DNA of 64,000 nt from Gilvirhabdus luticola (GTDB lineage Bacteria; Bacteroidota; Bacteroidia; Flavobacteriales; Flavobacteriaceae). Shown piece after piece: positions 45,772 through 54,882 of the stretch; the stretch's first letter is position 1; the number at the start of each line of letters is the position of its first letter. The stretch lies in the NCBI RefSeq assembly GCF_032583975.1, contig NZ_JAWHTF010000001.1; one strand, 5' to 3'. The translations under genes were made by a program, and so were the position numbers. The notes beneath the pieces were generated by a model. It saw nothing but the letters and a program-made list of their open reading frames with translations. It was not told the DNA's origin and searched no databases.

Positions 45772-46503
45772 ATGTTATCTAAAAACCAGATAAAACTTAT
45801 AACGAGTTTAAAACAAAAAAAATATAGATTACAGCATCATCTTTTTGTTGCCGAAGGTCTAAAGACTATACAAGAATTTTTGAATTCTGATTTTAATCTT
45901 CATTATTTGTTTACTACTGAAAGCTTCAATATTAATGCCATAAATGAAGTTGTAATTTCTGAAGCGGAATTGAAAAAAATCAGCGCATTAAAAACACCTA
46001 ACACTGCTTTAGCGATTTTTGAGATAAAAGAACCAAAATTAATAGACGACTCAAGACTCATTATTGCTTTAGATAACATTAGAGACCCTGGAAATCTAGG
46101 TACCATTATTAGGCTTTGTGATTGGTTTGGAGTAAGAGATTTAGTTTGTACTGAAGAAACAGTTGATTGTTACAATTCTAAAGTAATTCAAGCTACTATG
46201 GGTTCTCTTGCTCGGGTAAATATAAGTTATATTGATTTGCTTGAGTTTTTGGCAAAAACTAAACTGAAAAAATTTGGTGCATATATGGATGGCGTTTCGG
46301 TTTATGAAAAACAATTACCGAGTAAAGGGATTCTTATTTTAGGTAATGAAGCTAGCGGAATTTCTAATAAAGTTGGAAGTTTTATTGACGAAAAAATCTC
46401 AATACCTCGTTTTGGAGATTTACAGAAAACAGAAAGCTTAAATGTAGCAGCAGCTACTGCAATTTTGTTAAGTGAGTTTAAGAGAGGTGTTACTGAAACG
46501 TAA
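45772..46503 (+). CDS. SpoU/TrmH-family RNA 2'-O-methyltransferase
   Basis: This 243-aa SPOUT methylase has the N-terminal substrate-binding segment KQKKYRLQHHLFVAEGLK and the knot motifs DNIRDPGNLGTIIR, LILGNEASGIS and SLNVAAATAILL. It methylates a ribose 2'-OH in rRNA or tRNA; the target cannot be told. Its last 14 bases overlap the 3' end of the convergent porT gene, so the two transcripts have complementary tails. Confidence 0.9.
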   Translation: MLSKNQIKLITSLKQKKYRLQHHLFVAEGLKTIQEFLNSDFNLHYLFTTESFNINAINEVVISEAELKKISALKTPNTALAIFEIKEPKLIDDSRLIIALDNIRDPGNLGTIIRLCDWFGVRDLVCTEETVDCYNSKVIQATMGSLARVNISYIDLLEFLAKTKLKKFGAYMDGVSVYEKQLPSKGILILGNEASGISNKVGSFIDEKISIPRFGDLQKTESLNVAAATAILLSEFKRGVTET

Positions 46504-47203
46504 AATTGATAAATACACCTCTGGTTTTCATAGTGTAAATATTGCCTGTCCATGGGCTGTTTAGATCTTCATCTCGAATTAATTCATCATTTATAGCAAA
46601 AACACCTCTAATGGTTGGAGTGAATTTAAACCAATACAAATAAAAATCTATACCAAAACCTAGTTCATAAAAAAACATGTTGCTTTTGGTTCTAAACTGT
46701 CCATTGGCATTATCGTCAGGGTTTTTTTCGTTACTAGAAAGGTTTAATGCTGTAGAAAAACCACCAACAATAAAAGGCTTGAAATTATTTAATCGTTTGG
46801 TTGAAAATTTAAGCAGTAAAGGCAAATGTATATAGGTAGATTTTACTTCTCTAATTAAGTCTGAAGAACTAAATGATGTACCATCAAAATAAGATTCGTC
46901 ATAATACAAATCTCTACTTGTTATATTTAATCCAGGCTCAAAACGCAAATCTAAAAACTCGTTGATTCGTAAATTTGAAATAAGACCAACATTAAAGCCT
47001 ACATTTCTTTTTACATGTATATCTTTTAAGTCTTCATTATAGTCAAAATTAAAATCATAACTACTAAAACCTAAATAATATCCCCAACTTAATAAAGGTT
47101 TATCAAAGTTTTCATTGTTTGTGATCTTTTCTTTGGTAAACAACTGTGCATTCACTGAATGAAAAGTAAAAATGAATATTATAGCAATAAGAATGTTTTT
47201 CAT
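46490..47203 (-). CDS. porT: PorT-like outer-membrane beta-barrel, type IX secretion / gliding
   Basis: This 237-aa exported small barrel has signal peptide MKNILIAIIFIFTFHSVNA followed by Q. Mature strands alternate (WGYYLGFSSYDFNF, RNVGFNVGLISNLRI, FFYELGFGIDFYLYWF), and the last residues GVFINFTFQ form a barrel-type terminus. The position immediately after ubiE is the conserved location of porT in Flavobacteriia. PorT is required for type IX secretion. I use the ATG at 47203, just after the ubiE stop, not one inside ubiE at 47275. Confidence 0.82.
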   Translation of the reverse strand: MKNILIAIIFIFTFHSVNAQLFTKEKITNNENFDKPLLSWGYYLGFSSYDFNFDYNEDLKDIHVKRNVGFNVGLISNLRINEFLDLRFEPGLNITSRDLYYDESYFDGTSFSSSDLIREVKSTYIHLPLLLKFSTKRLNNFKPFIVGGFSTALNLSSNEKNPDDNANGQFRTKSNMFFYELGFGIDFYLYWFKFTPTIRGVFAINDELIRDEDLNSPWTGNIYTMKTRGVFINFTFQ

Positions 47204-47204
47204 A

Positions 47205-47930
47205 TCATTTAGTTGCTCTATAAATCGTCGCAACACCAAAGGTTTGTGGAAAATCTTCAACACTATTAAACCCAATTTCCTGTAAAATATTGTTTAATGC
47301 ATCACCATAAGGAAAAACTGAAGCCGATTCACTTAAATATTTATAAGCATTTCTATCTTTGGAGAAAACTTTACCAATTAAGGGTAATATGTATTTTGTG
47401 TAGGCCATGTAACCTTGTTTATATGGTGTTTTTGCAGGGACAGATGTTTCAAGAATTACAAAAGTGCCTTTTGGTTTAAGTACACGGTATATTTCTTTTA
47501 AACCCTTTTCCAGATTTTCAAAATTTCTAACACCAAAAGCAACTGTTACAACATCGAATGAGTTGTCTTGAAAGATCATGTTTTCAGAATCACCCAATAC
47601 AAGTTCAACTCTATCTTGAAGTCCTTTTTTTTCAACTTTAACTTTACCAATCTCAAGCATTCCTTTACTAATATCTAAACCGACAATTTTTGAAGCAGAA
47701 GTTTCTGAAAACTGAATGGCTAAATCTCCTGTACCTGTAGCGATATCAAGGATAGAATCCGGTTTTTTGTCCTTAACGATTTTAACGACCTTTTTTCTCC
47801 AATTCACATCAAACCCAAAAGAAATAACACGATTCAAACCATCATAATCTTTAGATATAGTATCAAACATTTTAGTGACTTGTTCTTTTTTTCCTAGACC
47901 ACTGTTTTTATAAGGTGTTACTTTAGCCAA
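47205..47930 (-). CDS. ubiE: Demethylmenaquinone methyltransferase
   Basis: This 241-aa class I SAM methyltransferase of the UbiE/MenG family has DTISKDYDGLNRVISFG, SAM motif I DIATGTGDLA, LDISKGML and FGVRNFE. It performs the last step of menaquinone synthesis, the main respiratory quinone expected here. It is translationally adjacent to porT (1 bp between stop and ATG). A TAGGTTTG element lies 16 bp upstream of the start. Confidence 0.94.
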   Translation of the reverse strand: MAKVTPYKNSGLGKKEQVTKMFDTISKDYDGLNRVISFGFDVNWRKKVVKIVKDKKPDSILDIATGTGDLAIQFSETSASKIVGLDISKGMLEIGKVKVEKKGLQDRVELVLGDSENMIFQDNSFDVVTVAFGVRNFENLEKGLKEIYRVLKPKGTFVILETSVPAKTPYKQGYMAYTKYILPLIGKVFSKDRNAYKYLSESASVFPYGDALNNILQEIGFNSVEDFPQTFGVATIYRATK

Positions 47931-47946
47931 AGTGAATAATTTTTGG

Positions 47947-47954
47947 CAAACCTA
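47947..47954 (-). promoter_or_regulatory. Probable -7 element of ubiE-porT
   Basis: TAGGTTTG on the minus strand, 16 bp before the ubiE ATG, matches TAnnTTTG. A short leader would result. No -33 TTG is evident. Confidence 0.4.
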
Positions 47955-48066
47955 CATATTTTTTTTCATTTTAATTTATTTCTGATGTGTGAAGTAATAT
48001 ATTGAGTAACTCATATACAAGGCTTGATATTAACAACTATTTATTCAGCAATATTTATTTTTACAG

Positions 48067-48074
48067 TATATTTG
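48067..48074 (+). promoter_or_regulatory. Probable -7 element of trkAH
   Basis: TATATTTG at 25 bp before the trkA ATG fits the TAnnTTTG consensus exactly as at rpsO. I see no TTG at the usual -33 distance. Confidence 0.45.
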
Positions 48075-48099
48075 TACCACTTTTTATGATTTACCACAA

Positions 48100-49449
48100 A
48101 TGAAAATAATCATTGCAGGTGCTGGTGAAGTCGGATTTCATTTAGCAAAATTATTATCGTACGAATCTCAAGAAATTACGTTAATAGACACAAACAAAGA
48201 AAGTCTGAATTATGCAGACAATCATCTTGACATTAAAGTTATTAAAGGAGATGCAACATCAATTTCTATTTTAAAAGAAGCGCGTGTTAAAACAAGCGAT
48301 TTGCTTATTGCTGTAACCTCTTCAGAAACCACAAATATTACCGTTAGTGTTTTAGCTAAACAATTAGGAGCCAAACGTACCATTGCTAGAATTTCTAATA
48401 CTGAATTTATTAGCCACAAGGATGAGATCGAATTTACCAAATTAGGTATTGATGAGTTAATTTCACCTGAAGCTCTTGCGGCATCAGAAATTGAATTACT
48501 GTTAGATCAATCTGCTTTTAATGATAGCTATGAGTTTGAAGATGGTGCTTTGACTATGGTTGCTTTAAATTTGTCATCAACGGCTTTATTTGTTGGTAAA
48601 ACCGTAAAGGAAGCCGCGCAAATTTTTTCAGAAATTCATTTTGTCCCAATTGCTATCCAGCGTTTTGGAACACAATTCACTATTATTCCGAGAGGTGACA
48701 CCAAATTAAAAAGAGGAGATAATGTTGTATTTATAACATCTGAAGGTGGTGCAGAAGAACTTTGTAAAGTCACAGGAAAGACCAATAAAGACATTAAAAA
48801 TGTAATGATTCTTGGAGGTAGTAAAATTGGATTTAAAGCAACTAGAGATTTAAGTAATAGGGGTTTTAATGTTAAACTTATTGAAAAGGACAAAGAGAGA
48901 TCTTTTGAATTGGCTGATTTAATCCCACAGGCTTTGGTTATTAATGGCGATGGCAGAAATGTTGATTTACTTGACGAAGAAAGTATTGAAGAAATGGATG
49001 CATTCATATCGGTTACGGGTAATTCTGAAACTAATATTATGTCTTGTCTGGTGGCAAAATCTAAAGGGGTTGCAAAAACTATAGCGTTAGTAGAAAACAT
49101 GGATTACTTTGAGTTGAGTCATTCTATAGGCATTGATACCTTAATCAATAAAAAATTATTGGCTGCAAACAATATTTTTAGATATATAAGAAAAGGAGAA
49201 GTTGTTGCCATGACTAAGCTCAATAACATGAATGCAGAGCTATTAGAATTTGTTGTTAAACCAACTTCTAATATTTGTAACGAACTTATTAAAGAAATAG
49301 ATTTCCCTCGATCAGCTATTATTGGAGGTGTTATTAGAAATGGTAAAGGGCTTATAGCCCTTGGAGATTTCAAAATTCAAGAAGGAGATCGCGTTGTAGT
49401 TTGCTGCTTACCAAAATCTATTAAAAAAGTCGAAAAATTATTTTTGTAA
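48100..49449 (+). CDS. trkA: Trk system potassium uptake regulatory subunit TrkA
   Basis: This 449-aa protein has two tandem RCK units: N-domain 1 with IIAGAGEVGFHLAKLL (3-18), C-domain, N-domain 2 with ILGGSKIGFKATRDL (near 231), C-domain. Each N-domain binds NAD(H)/ATP to gate the K+ channel. It is peripheral on the cytoplasmic membrane and assembles with TrkH, encoded 3 bp downstream. Confidence 0.95.
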   Translation: MKIIIAGAGEVGFHLAKLLSYESQEITLIDTNKESLNYADNHLDIKVIKGDATSISILKEARVKTSDLLIAVTSSETTNITVSVLAKQLGAKRTIARISNTEFISHKDEIEFTKLGIDELISPEALAASEIELLLDQSAFNDSYEFEDGALTMVALNLSSTALFVGKTVKEAAQIFSEIHFVPIAIQRFGTQFTIIPRGDTKLKRGDNVVFITSEGGAEELCKVTGKTNKDIKNVMILGGSKIGFKATRDLSNRGFNVKLIEKDKERSFELADLIPQALVINGDGRNVDLLDEESIEEMDAFISVTGNSETNIMSCLVAKSKGVAKTIALVENMDYFELSHSIGIDTLINKKLLAANNIFRYIRKGEVVAMTKLNNMNAELLEFVVKPTSNICNELIKEIDFPRSAIIGGVIRNGKGLIALGDFKIQEGDRVVVCCLPKSIKKVEKLFL

Positions 49450-49452
49450 TGT

Positions 49453-50946
49453 ATGAAGCTTAATTATAAAATCATTTTTCATTTTTTAGGACTACTTGTC
49501 TTGTTTAATGGTGGTTTTATGCTTTTAGCATCTCTCGTGAGTTTGATTTATGAGGATGGTGTAACATTTCAACTGTTTCTTTCTGGAATTTTAGTATTGC
49601 TTGCAGGTTCTCTTGTTATGCTCTTTACAAGAAAACCGAAAAAAGAGATGAACAAACGGGAAGGTTATATTGTAGTAACCTTTGGATGGATAATTATGGC
49701 CTTATCCGGAACTATGCCATATGTTTTAACCGAAACAATACCAAGTTTTACAAATGCTTTTTTTGAAACCATGTCTGGTTATACAACTACTGGTGCTTCT
49801 ATTTTAAATGATATAGAAGTTATACCTAAAGGGGTTTTATTTTGGAGAAGTCTTACACATTGGATAGGAGGTATGGGTATTATTGTATTGGCTATAGCTA
49901 TATTACCATTATTGGGAATAGGTGGTATGCAGTTATTTGCAGCCGAAGCTCCAGGTCCTAATGCCGATAAATTGCATCCAAGAATTACTGATACAGCTAA
50001 ACGTTTATGGCTTATTTATTTTGGGTATACTGCAGCCGAAACTGTTTTGCTTAAAGTGGCAGGTATGTCTTTCTTTGATGCTATTAATCATGCTATGTGT
50101 ACATTGTCAACAGGTGGTTTTTCTACAAAAAATGCCAGTATTGCACATTGGAATGGACAACCTTTGATACAATATATTATCATGGTTTTTATGTTTTTGG
50201 CAGGAACCAATTTTGTTTTGAGCTATTTTGCTTTTAAAGGTAATATTCAGAAAATTATTAAAGACGAAGAGTTTAAACTATACTTTAAGTTTATTATTGT
50301 ATTTACAATTATAGCAACAATTATAATCTATTTTAAAACTGATTTCTCTGCATCATCTATTAATCACCCATTGGTCTATGGCGAATTTGAAAGTTCAATA
50401 AGGCATGCATTGTTTCAGGTAATTAGTATCATTACTACAACAGGATTTGTTACTGCTGATTTTACCCTTTGGACGCCGTTTTTAATAGTTTTCTTTTTTG
50501 GTTTGATGTTTTTAGGTGGCTCTTCTGGTAGTACATCTGGTGGAGTAAAAGTAGTGAGGCATTTAATCATGATTAAAAATGGTTTTTTAGAGTTTAAAAG
50601 AACGTTGCATCCAAATGCTGTTTTACCAGTACGTTATAACAAAAAATCTATTTCTGGAGAAATTGTATTTAATATTTTGGCCTTCTTTATTTTGTATATG
50701 ATATCATTTATTATTGGTTCTTTAATATTTTCTATGTTTGGAATAGATTTTAAGTCTTCAGTTGGTCTGTCTGCGTCTAGCCTTGGTAACGTAGGACCAG
50801 CTTTAGGAGATTTTGGGCCAGTAAATAATTATTCAGCTTTACCAAGTCTTGCCAAATGGTGGAGTTGCTTCTTAATGCTTATTGGCAGACTTGAACTCTT
50901 TACAGTTTTAATATTATTTACTCCTTTCTTCTGGAGAAATAGATAA
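49453..50946 (+). CDS. trkH: Potassium uptake channel subunit TrkH
   Basis: This 497-aa multi-pass membrane protein with four pore repeats has selectivity-filter segments SGYTTTGAS, LSTGGFST, ITTTGFVT and SLGNVGP. The loop GGSSGSTSGGVK before the fourth repeat is the family gating region. It imports K+ under control of TrkA. It is translated directly after trkA. Confidence 0.95.
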   Translation: MKLNYKIIFHFLGLLVLFNGGFMLLASLVSLIYEDGVTFQLFLSGILVLLAGSLVMLFTRKPKKEMNKREGYIVVTFGWIIMALSGTMPYVLTETIPSFTNAFFETMSGYTTTGASILNDIEVIPKGVLFWRSLTHWIGGMGIIVLAIAILPLLGIGGMQLFAAEAPGPNADKLHPRITDTAKRLWLIYFGYTAAETVLLKVAGMSFFDAINHAMCTLSTGGFSTKNASIAHWNGQPLIQYIIMVFMFLAGTNFVLSYFAFKGNIQKIIKDEEFKLYFKFIIVFTIIATIIIYFKTDFSASSINHPLVYGEFESSIRHALFQVISIITTTGFVTADFTLWTPFLIVFFFGLMFLGGSSGSTSGGVKVVRHLIMIKNGFLEFKRTLHPNAVLPVRYNKKSISGEIVFNILAFFILYMISFIIGSLIFSMFGIDFKSSVGLSASSLGNVGPALGDFGPVNNYSALPSLAKWWSCFLMLIGRLELFTVLILFTPFFWRNR

Positions 50947-51097
50947 TTTTTTTCAAAATACATAAAATTGAAATTTATTAGTATTTATAGATGCTTTGGC
51001 GTTTTATGGTTTGATTTTTAAGGTTTTAAAAAAATATGTTGTGTAACATTCTTTTTAATTCCTCGTCAATATTATGTAACCAATTAAATTTAAAATT

Positions 51098-51352
51098 ATG
51101 GAGTTATTATTAACAACAGAAGATTTAGAACCATTACCTGAACCCAAAGTATCTCAAGAAAATTGGAGACCTCAAGGTTTGTTAAATTCTAATTATAAAA
51201 GTATAGCAGACCACAATTTAAACAATACATCTTCGCATTCCATCTTTGGCATAAGACAACGTGTAAAGAGTTTTCAATTTAAATCCGCACCTGGTATTGA
51301 AGCTCTTTTAAAGATATCATTATTTGCAATCGTTTTTCTAGTCATTTTTTGA
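51098..51352 (+). CDS. Hypothetical protein, 84 aa
   Basis: I do not recognise this 84-aa protein. Most of it is polar (residues 1-65), and it ends in one hydrophobic segment (LLKISLFAIVFLVIF), so it is a likely tail-anchored membrane protein. It lies alone after trkH with a spacer of ~150 bp. No family can be named. Confidence 0.6.
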   Translation: MELLLTTEDLEPLPEPKVSQENWRPQGLLNSNYKSIADHNLNNTSSHSIFGIRQRVKSFQFKSAPGIEALLKISLFAIVFLVIF

Positions 51353-51480
51353 TGCAAATACGTTTTAGCATATAACATTTCTGTATTCTTTTACTTAATA
51401 TTAAAATGTTAAAGAACCATTTCAAAACAACTTATTATATTTGATGCTCTTTTAACGATAATTTAATTTACTCATTATAA

Positions 51481-51753
51481 ATGCCATTAGGAGAGTCTTT
51501 TTTAAGCACTTTAAGAAGCAATAAAGCTATTATGCTTGATAAGACCAAAAGGTTTAGAAAAACTAAAGGAACGTTCGGTGATATTACTAAAGAGATTATA
51601 TTCGATTACCACAATGCAACTCCTCAAGAGTTAGAACTATTTAAGAATCAGCTTAAAAAAGTAAACAGAATAAGAATAGTTAAAGCATTTATTATAACCA
51701 TTATAATACTAGCAATACTTGTTATTCTTTTTGTGGAGCATGTAAATTTATAA
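51481..51753 (+). CDS. Hypothetical single-span membrane protein, 90 aa
   Basis: This 90-aa protein has a basic, soluble N-terminal part (DKTKRFRKTKGTFGDIT) and one membrane helix near the end (AFIITIIILAILVILFV). Not recognised as a named family. It sits between the 84-aa gene and the convergent aminotransferase. Confidence 0.62.
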   Translation: MPLGESFLSTLRSNKAIMLDKTKRFRKTKGTFGDITKEIIFDYHNATPQELELFKNQLKKVNRIRIVKAFIITIIILAILVILFVEHVNL

Positions 51754-51800
51754 CAATAAAATGGCATCTAAATTTTTAAAGCTTTTGGCTTATTTTTTAA

Positions 51801-52985
51801 CTAGCTCACAGCTGTTTTAATTCGCTTCATGGCTTCAACAATTTGATCTTGAGAAGCAGCATAAGAGATTCTTATACAATCTGGATTACCAAAAGCCTCT
51901 CCAGTAACAGTTGCCACCAAGGCATGTTCTAACAGATATAGAGAAAAATCTGTGGCATTAGTAATGGTTGTACCTCGTAATGTTTTACCGAAATAATATG
52001 AAATATTAGGAAAAACATAAAAAGCACCTTCTGGAGTATTCGCATTAAATCCTTCAATTCCATTCAATAAGTCAAGTATCAAATCACGTCTATTTTTAAA
52101 CTCGTCAATCATATACTTCACTTTAGCTGGCGGAGCTAACATTGCAGTTATTACTGCACGTTGCGCAATACAATTGGCACCACTGGTAGTTTGACCTTGC
52201 ATTTTATTACAAGCTCTTGCAATTTCGGTTGGAGCACCTATGAATCCTATCCTCCAACCTGTCATTGCAAATGCTTTAGATACACCATTTACAGTAATTG
52301 TACGATTGTACATATCCTCAAATTGAGCCATACTTGAGTGCTGACCAACATAGTTTATGTGTTCATATATTTCATCTGAAACAACATAAATATTGGGATG
52401 GTTTTGTAATACATCTGCCAAAGCACGTAATTCTTCTTTGCTATAAACCGAACCACTAGGGTTGCATGGCGAACTGAACCAAATCATTTTGGTCTTTGGT
52501 GTAATTGCAGATTCTAGTTGCTCTGCAGTCATTTTAAAATCGGTATCAATAGACGTTTTTACTTCTACCGGAACACCATCATTAAGTTTTACAATATCAT
52601 TGTAACTTACCCAATATGGGCATGGTAAAATAACTTCATCGCCTTTGTTTAGCATAACAGCAGCTACATTGGCTAATGATTGTTTGGCGCCAGTAGAAAC
52701 CACTATTTGGGGTAGAGTATATGATAGATTATTATCACGTTTAAATTTGGTTATGATGGCTTCTTTAAGTTCTACATAGCCATCAACGGGAGTATAAGAA
52801 TTATAGCCATCATTAATGGCTTGTATAGCAGCATCTTTAATAAAATCTGGAATATTAAAGTCTGGTTCACCAAGACTTAAACTAATAATATCTTTTCCTT
52901 CTGCACGTAATTCTCTTGCTTTTGCTGCCATTGCAAGTGTAGCAGAGGTAGACATGTTTAAAACTCTATCCGAAAGTAAGTTCAT
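51801..52985 (-). CDS. Class I pyridoxal-phosphate aminotransferase (aspartate type)
   Basis: This 394-aa fold-type I enzyme has the blocks SLGEPDFNIPDFI, STGAKQSLAN, FSSPCNPSGSVYSKEEL, SDEIYEHI and the PLP lysine segment NGVSKAFAMTGWRIGF. This pattern is that of bacterial Ib-class aspartate or prephenate aminotransferases. It is 13 bp downstream of the desaturase gene on the same strand, a pairing without an obvious metabolic link. Confidence 0.92.
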   Translation of the reverse strand: MNLLSDRVLNMSTSATLAMAAKARELRAEGKDIISLSLGEPDFNIPDFIKDAAIQAINDGYNSYTPVDGYVELKEAIITKFKRDNNLSYTLPQIVVSTGAKQSLANVAAVMLNKGDEVILPCPYWVSYNDIVKLNDGVPVEVKTSIDTDFKMTAEQLESAITPKTKMIWFSSPCNPSGSVYSKEELRALADVLQNHPNIYVVSDEIYEHINYVGQHSSMAQFEDMYNRTITVNGVSKAFAMTGWRIGFIGAPTEIARACNKMQGQTTSGANCIAQRAVITAMLAPPAKVKYMIDEFKNRRDLILDLLNGIEGFNANTPEGAFYVFPNISYYFGKTLRGTTITNATDFSLYLLEHALVATVTGEAFGNPDCIRISYAASQDQIVEAMKRIKTAVS

Positions 52986-52998
52986 TAAAAAATTAGAA

Positions 52999-54099
52999 TT
53001 AGACTTGTAAGGCTGGATTCATACCCATTTCGCGTAAGTATTTAAAATGTGCAATAACGGCCTTTCTTGTTGTTTTATATTCGTTGTATGGAAGATTAAA
53101 TTCTCTGGCAGTCTCTCTAACTATTTTAGAGATTTTGGTATAATGAATATGGCTTATATGTGGAAAAATATGATGCTCCACTTGATGGTTCAAACCACCA
53201 GTAAACCAGTTAACAATTCTGTTTTTGGTAGAAAAATTAATTGTTGTTTTAAGCTGATGAATTGCCCAAGTGTTTTTCATTGTGCCATCTTTCTCTGGAA
53301 GTGGCATTTCGGCTTCTTCCATAACATGAGCTAATTGAAATACTACACTTAAAATTAAACCAGCAGTATAGTGCATTACAAAAAATCCAATCAAAATTTT
53401 CCACCAAGCAATATCCAAAATTAGCAATGGTAAAACAATCCAAATTCCTATATAAATTATTTTAGAAATAACTAGTTTACTCCAATTCCAAACTGGGTTA
53501 GGGAATTTTCCATAAGACAATTTACGCTTCATATAACGACTCATCTGCTGAAAATCAGTTGTTATGGCCCAATTGATTGTTAATAACCCATATAAAAGAA
53601 TTGAATAATAATGTTGAAACTTGTGATACCATTTCCACTCGGCATGTTCTGTAAAGCGTAAAATTCTGCCAGCATCTAAATCTTCGTCATGTCCATGAAC
53701 ATTGGTATAAGTGTGATGTAAAACATTGTGCTGTACTTTCCAGTTATAGGCATTACCAGCAAGAATATAAATACTGCTTCCCATCAACCTATTAATCCAC
53801 TCTTTGTTAGAATATGAACCATGATTACCATCGTGCATTACATTCATTCCAACACCTGCCATTCCAATTCCCATAACAATCGTTAAAAGCAGTTGAGCCC
53901 AACCAGGAATATTTAATGTTAGAATTAAAAAGTAAGGAGCAAGGAAAATTGAAAACATGACAATGGTTTTAACCCAAAGTTTCCAGTTCCCTGTGCGTTT
54001 TACATTGTTATCTTTAAAGTAATCATTTACACGTTTATTTAAAGTTCTGAAAAATTTCGCAGAATCTCCTCTAGAAAAAGATAGCATCTGTTTTGACAT
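52999..54099 (-). CDS. Acyl-lipid/acyl-CoA desaturase
   Basis: This 366-aa membrane di-iron desaturase has boxes H89-DGN-H93, H124-NVL-HH and HQVEHH (about 308-313), the front-end/linoleoyl-type pattern. Two pairs of membrane segments surround the first box. It likely introduces double bonds into phospholipid acyl chains, important for cold adaptation in marine flavobacteria (general knowledge). It is distinct in sequence from the cluster desaturase at 33214. Confidence 0.92.
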   Translation of the reverse strand: MSKQMLSFSRGDSAKFFRTLNKRVNDYFKDNNVKRTGNWKLWVKTIVMFSIFLAPYFLILTLNIPGWAQLLLTIVMGIGMAGVGMNVMHDGNHGSYSNKEWINRLMGSSIYILAGNAYNWKVQHNVLHHTYTNVHGHDEDLDAGRILRFTEHAEWKWYHKFQHYYSILLYGLLTINWAITTDFQQMSRYMKRKLSYGKFPNPVWNWSKLVISKIIYIGIWIVLPLLILDIAWWKILIGFFVMHYTAGLILSVVFQLAHVMEEAEMPLPEKDGTMKNTWAIHQLKTTINFSTKNRIVNWFTGGLNHQVEHHIFPHISHIHYTKISKIVRETAREFNLPYNEYKTTRKAVIAHFKYLREMGMNPALQV

Positions 54100-54151
54100 A
54101 AATTTATTTTTTTAAAATAACGATTTAAATAAAATTTTTGTTATTTGGGCT

Positions 54152-54159
54152 CAAAGATA
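54152..54159 (-). promoter_or_regulatory. Probable -7 element of the desaturase-aminotransferase pair
   Basis: TATCTTTG on the minus strand, about 52 bp upstream of the desaturase ATG, matches TAnnTTTG. A clear -33 TTG is not seen. Confidence 0.4.
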
Positions 54160-54217
54160 ATTAATAAACACTGGTATCTTAATAAAGTTTTCATAAAAAT
54201 GCACATAAAAAATGTCA

Positions 54218-54225
54218 TATTTTTG
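54218..54225 (+). promoter_or_regulatory. Probable -7 element of rsmG
   Basis: TATTTTTG, 16 bp before the rsmG ATG, fits TAnnTTTG and would give a very short leader. No clear -33. Confidence 0.42.
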
Positions 54226-54241
54226 TTGAAAAATTAAAGTA

Positions 54242-54868
54242 ATGCAACTTATTTTGAAATATTTCACGAATCTTACAGAAGATCAGATAGCTAAATACAA
54301 GCATCTTGAAGCTCTATATCAAGACTGGAACCTTAAGATAAATGTTGTCTCTCGTAAAGATATTGATGAACTTTACATACGTCATGTGTTGCATTCTTTG
54401 GCTATAGCTAAGGTCATTCAATTTAAAGATGGAAGCCAGATTATGGATGTAGGTACAGGAGGAGGATTTCCTGGTATACCACTAGCTATTATGTTTCCAG
54501 AATGTCAATTCCATTTGGTGGATAGTATAGCCAAAAAGCTTAAAGTTGTGGATGAAGTTGCAGAAGGTCTTGGTTTGACAAATGTGCATACAACGCACAG
54601 TCGGGTTGAAGACATTAATGAGACTTATGATTTTATTGTGAGCCGTGCTGTAGCAGCCATGCCAACCTTTGTACATTGGGTAAAAGGAAAAGTTTCAAAA
54701 AAACAAAAACATGATTTAAAAAACGGAATTTTGTACTTAAAAGGAGGTGATTTAGCCGAAGAATTGAAAGATTTTCCTAATGCTGCTATTTATAATTTGT
54801 CTGATTATTATGAGGAAGATTTTTTTGAAACTAAAAAGCTGGTGCATTTACCATTAAAATTCAAATGA
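54242..54868 (+). CDS. rsmG: 16S rRNA (guanine-N7) methyltransferase G
   Basis: This 208-aa protein has the RsmG N-terminal YQDWNLKINVVSRKD and HVLHSLAIAK segments, SAM motif MDVGTGGGFPGIPLAI and the SRAVAAMP block. It makes m7G527 in 16S rRNA, the modification linked to low-level streptomycin resistance when lost. Monocistronic. Confidence 0.95.
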   Translation: MQLILKYFTNLTEDQIAKYKHLEALYQDWNLKINVVSRKDIDELYIRHVLHSLAIAKVIQFKDGSQIMDVGTGGGFPGIPLAIMFPECQFHLVDSIAKKLKVVDEVAEGLGLTNVHTTHSRVEDINETYDFIVSRAVAAMPTFVHWVKGKVSKKQKHDLKNGILYLKGGDLAEELKDFPNAAIYNLSDYYEEDFFETKKLVHLPLKFK

Positions 54869-54882
54869 GTATATTAATAAAA

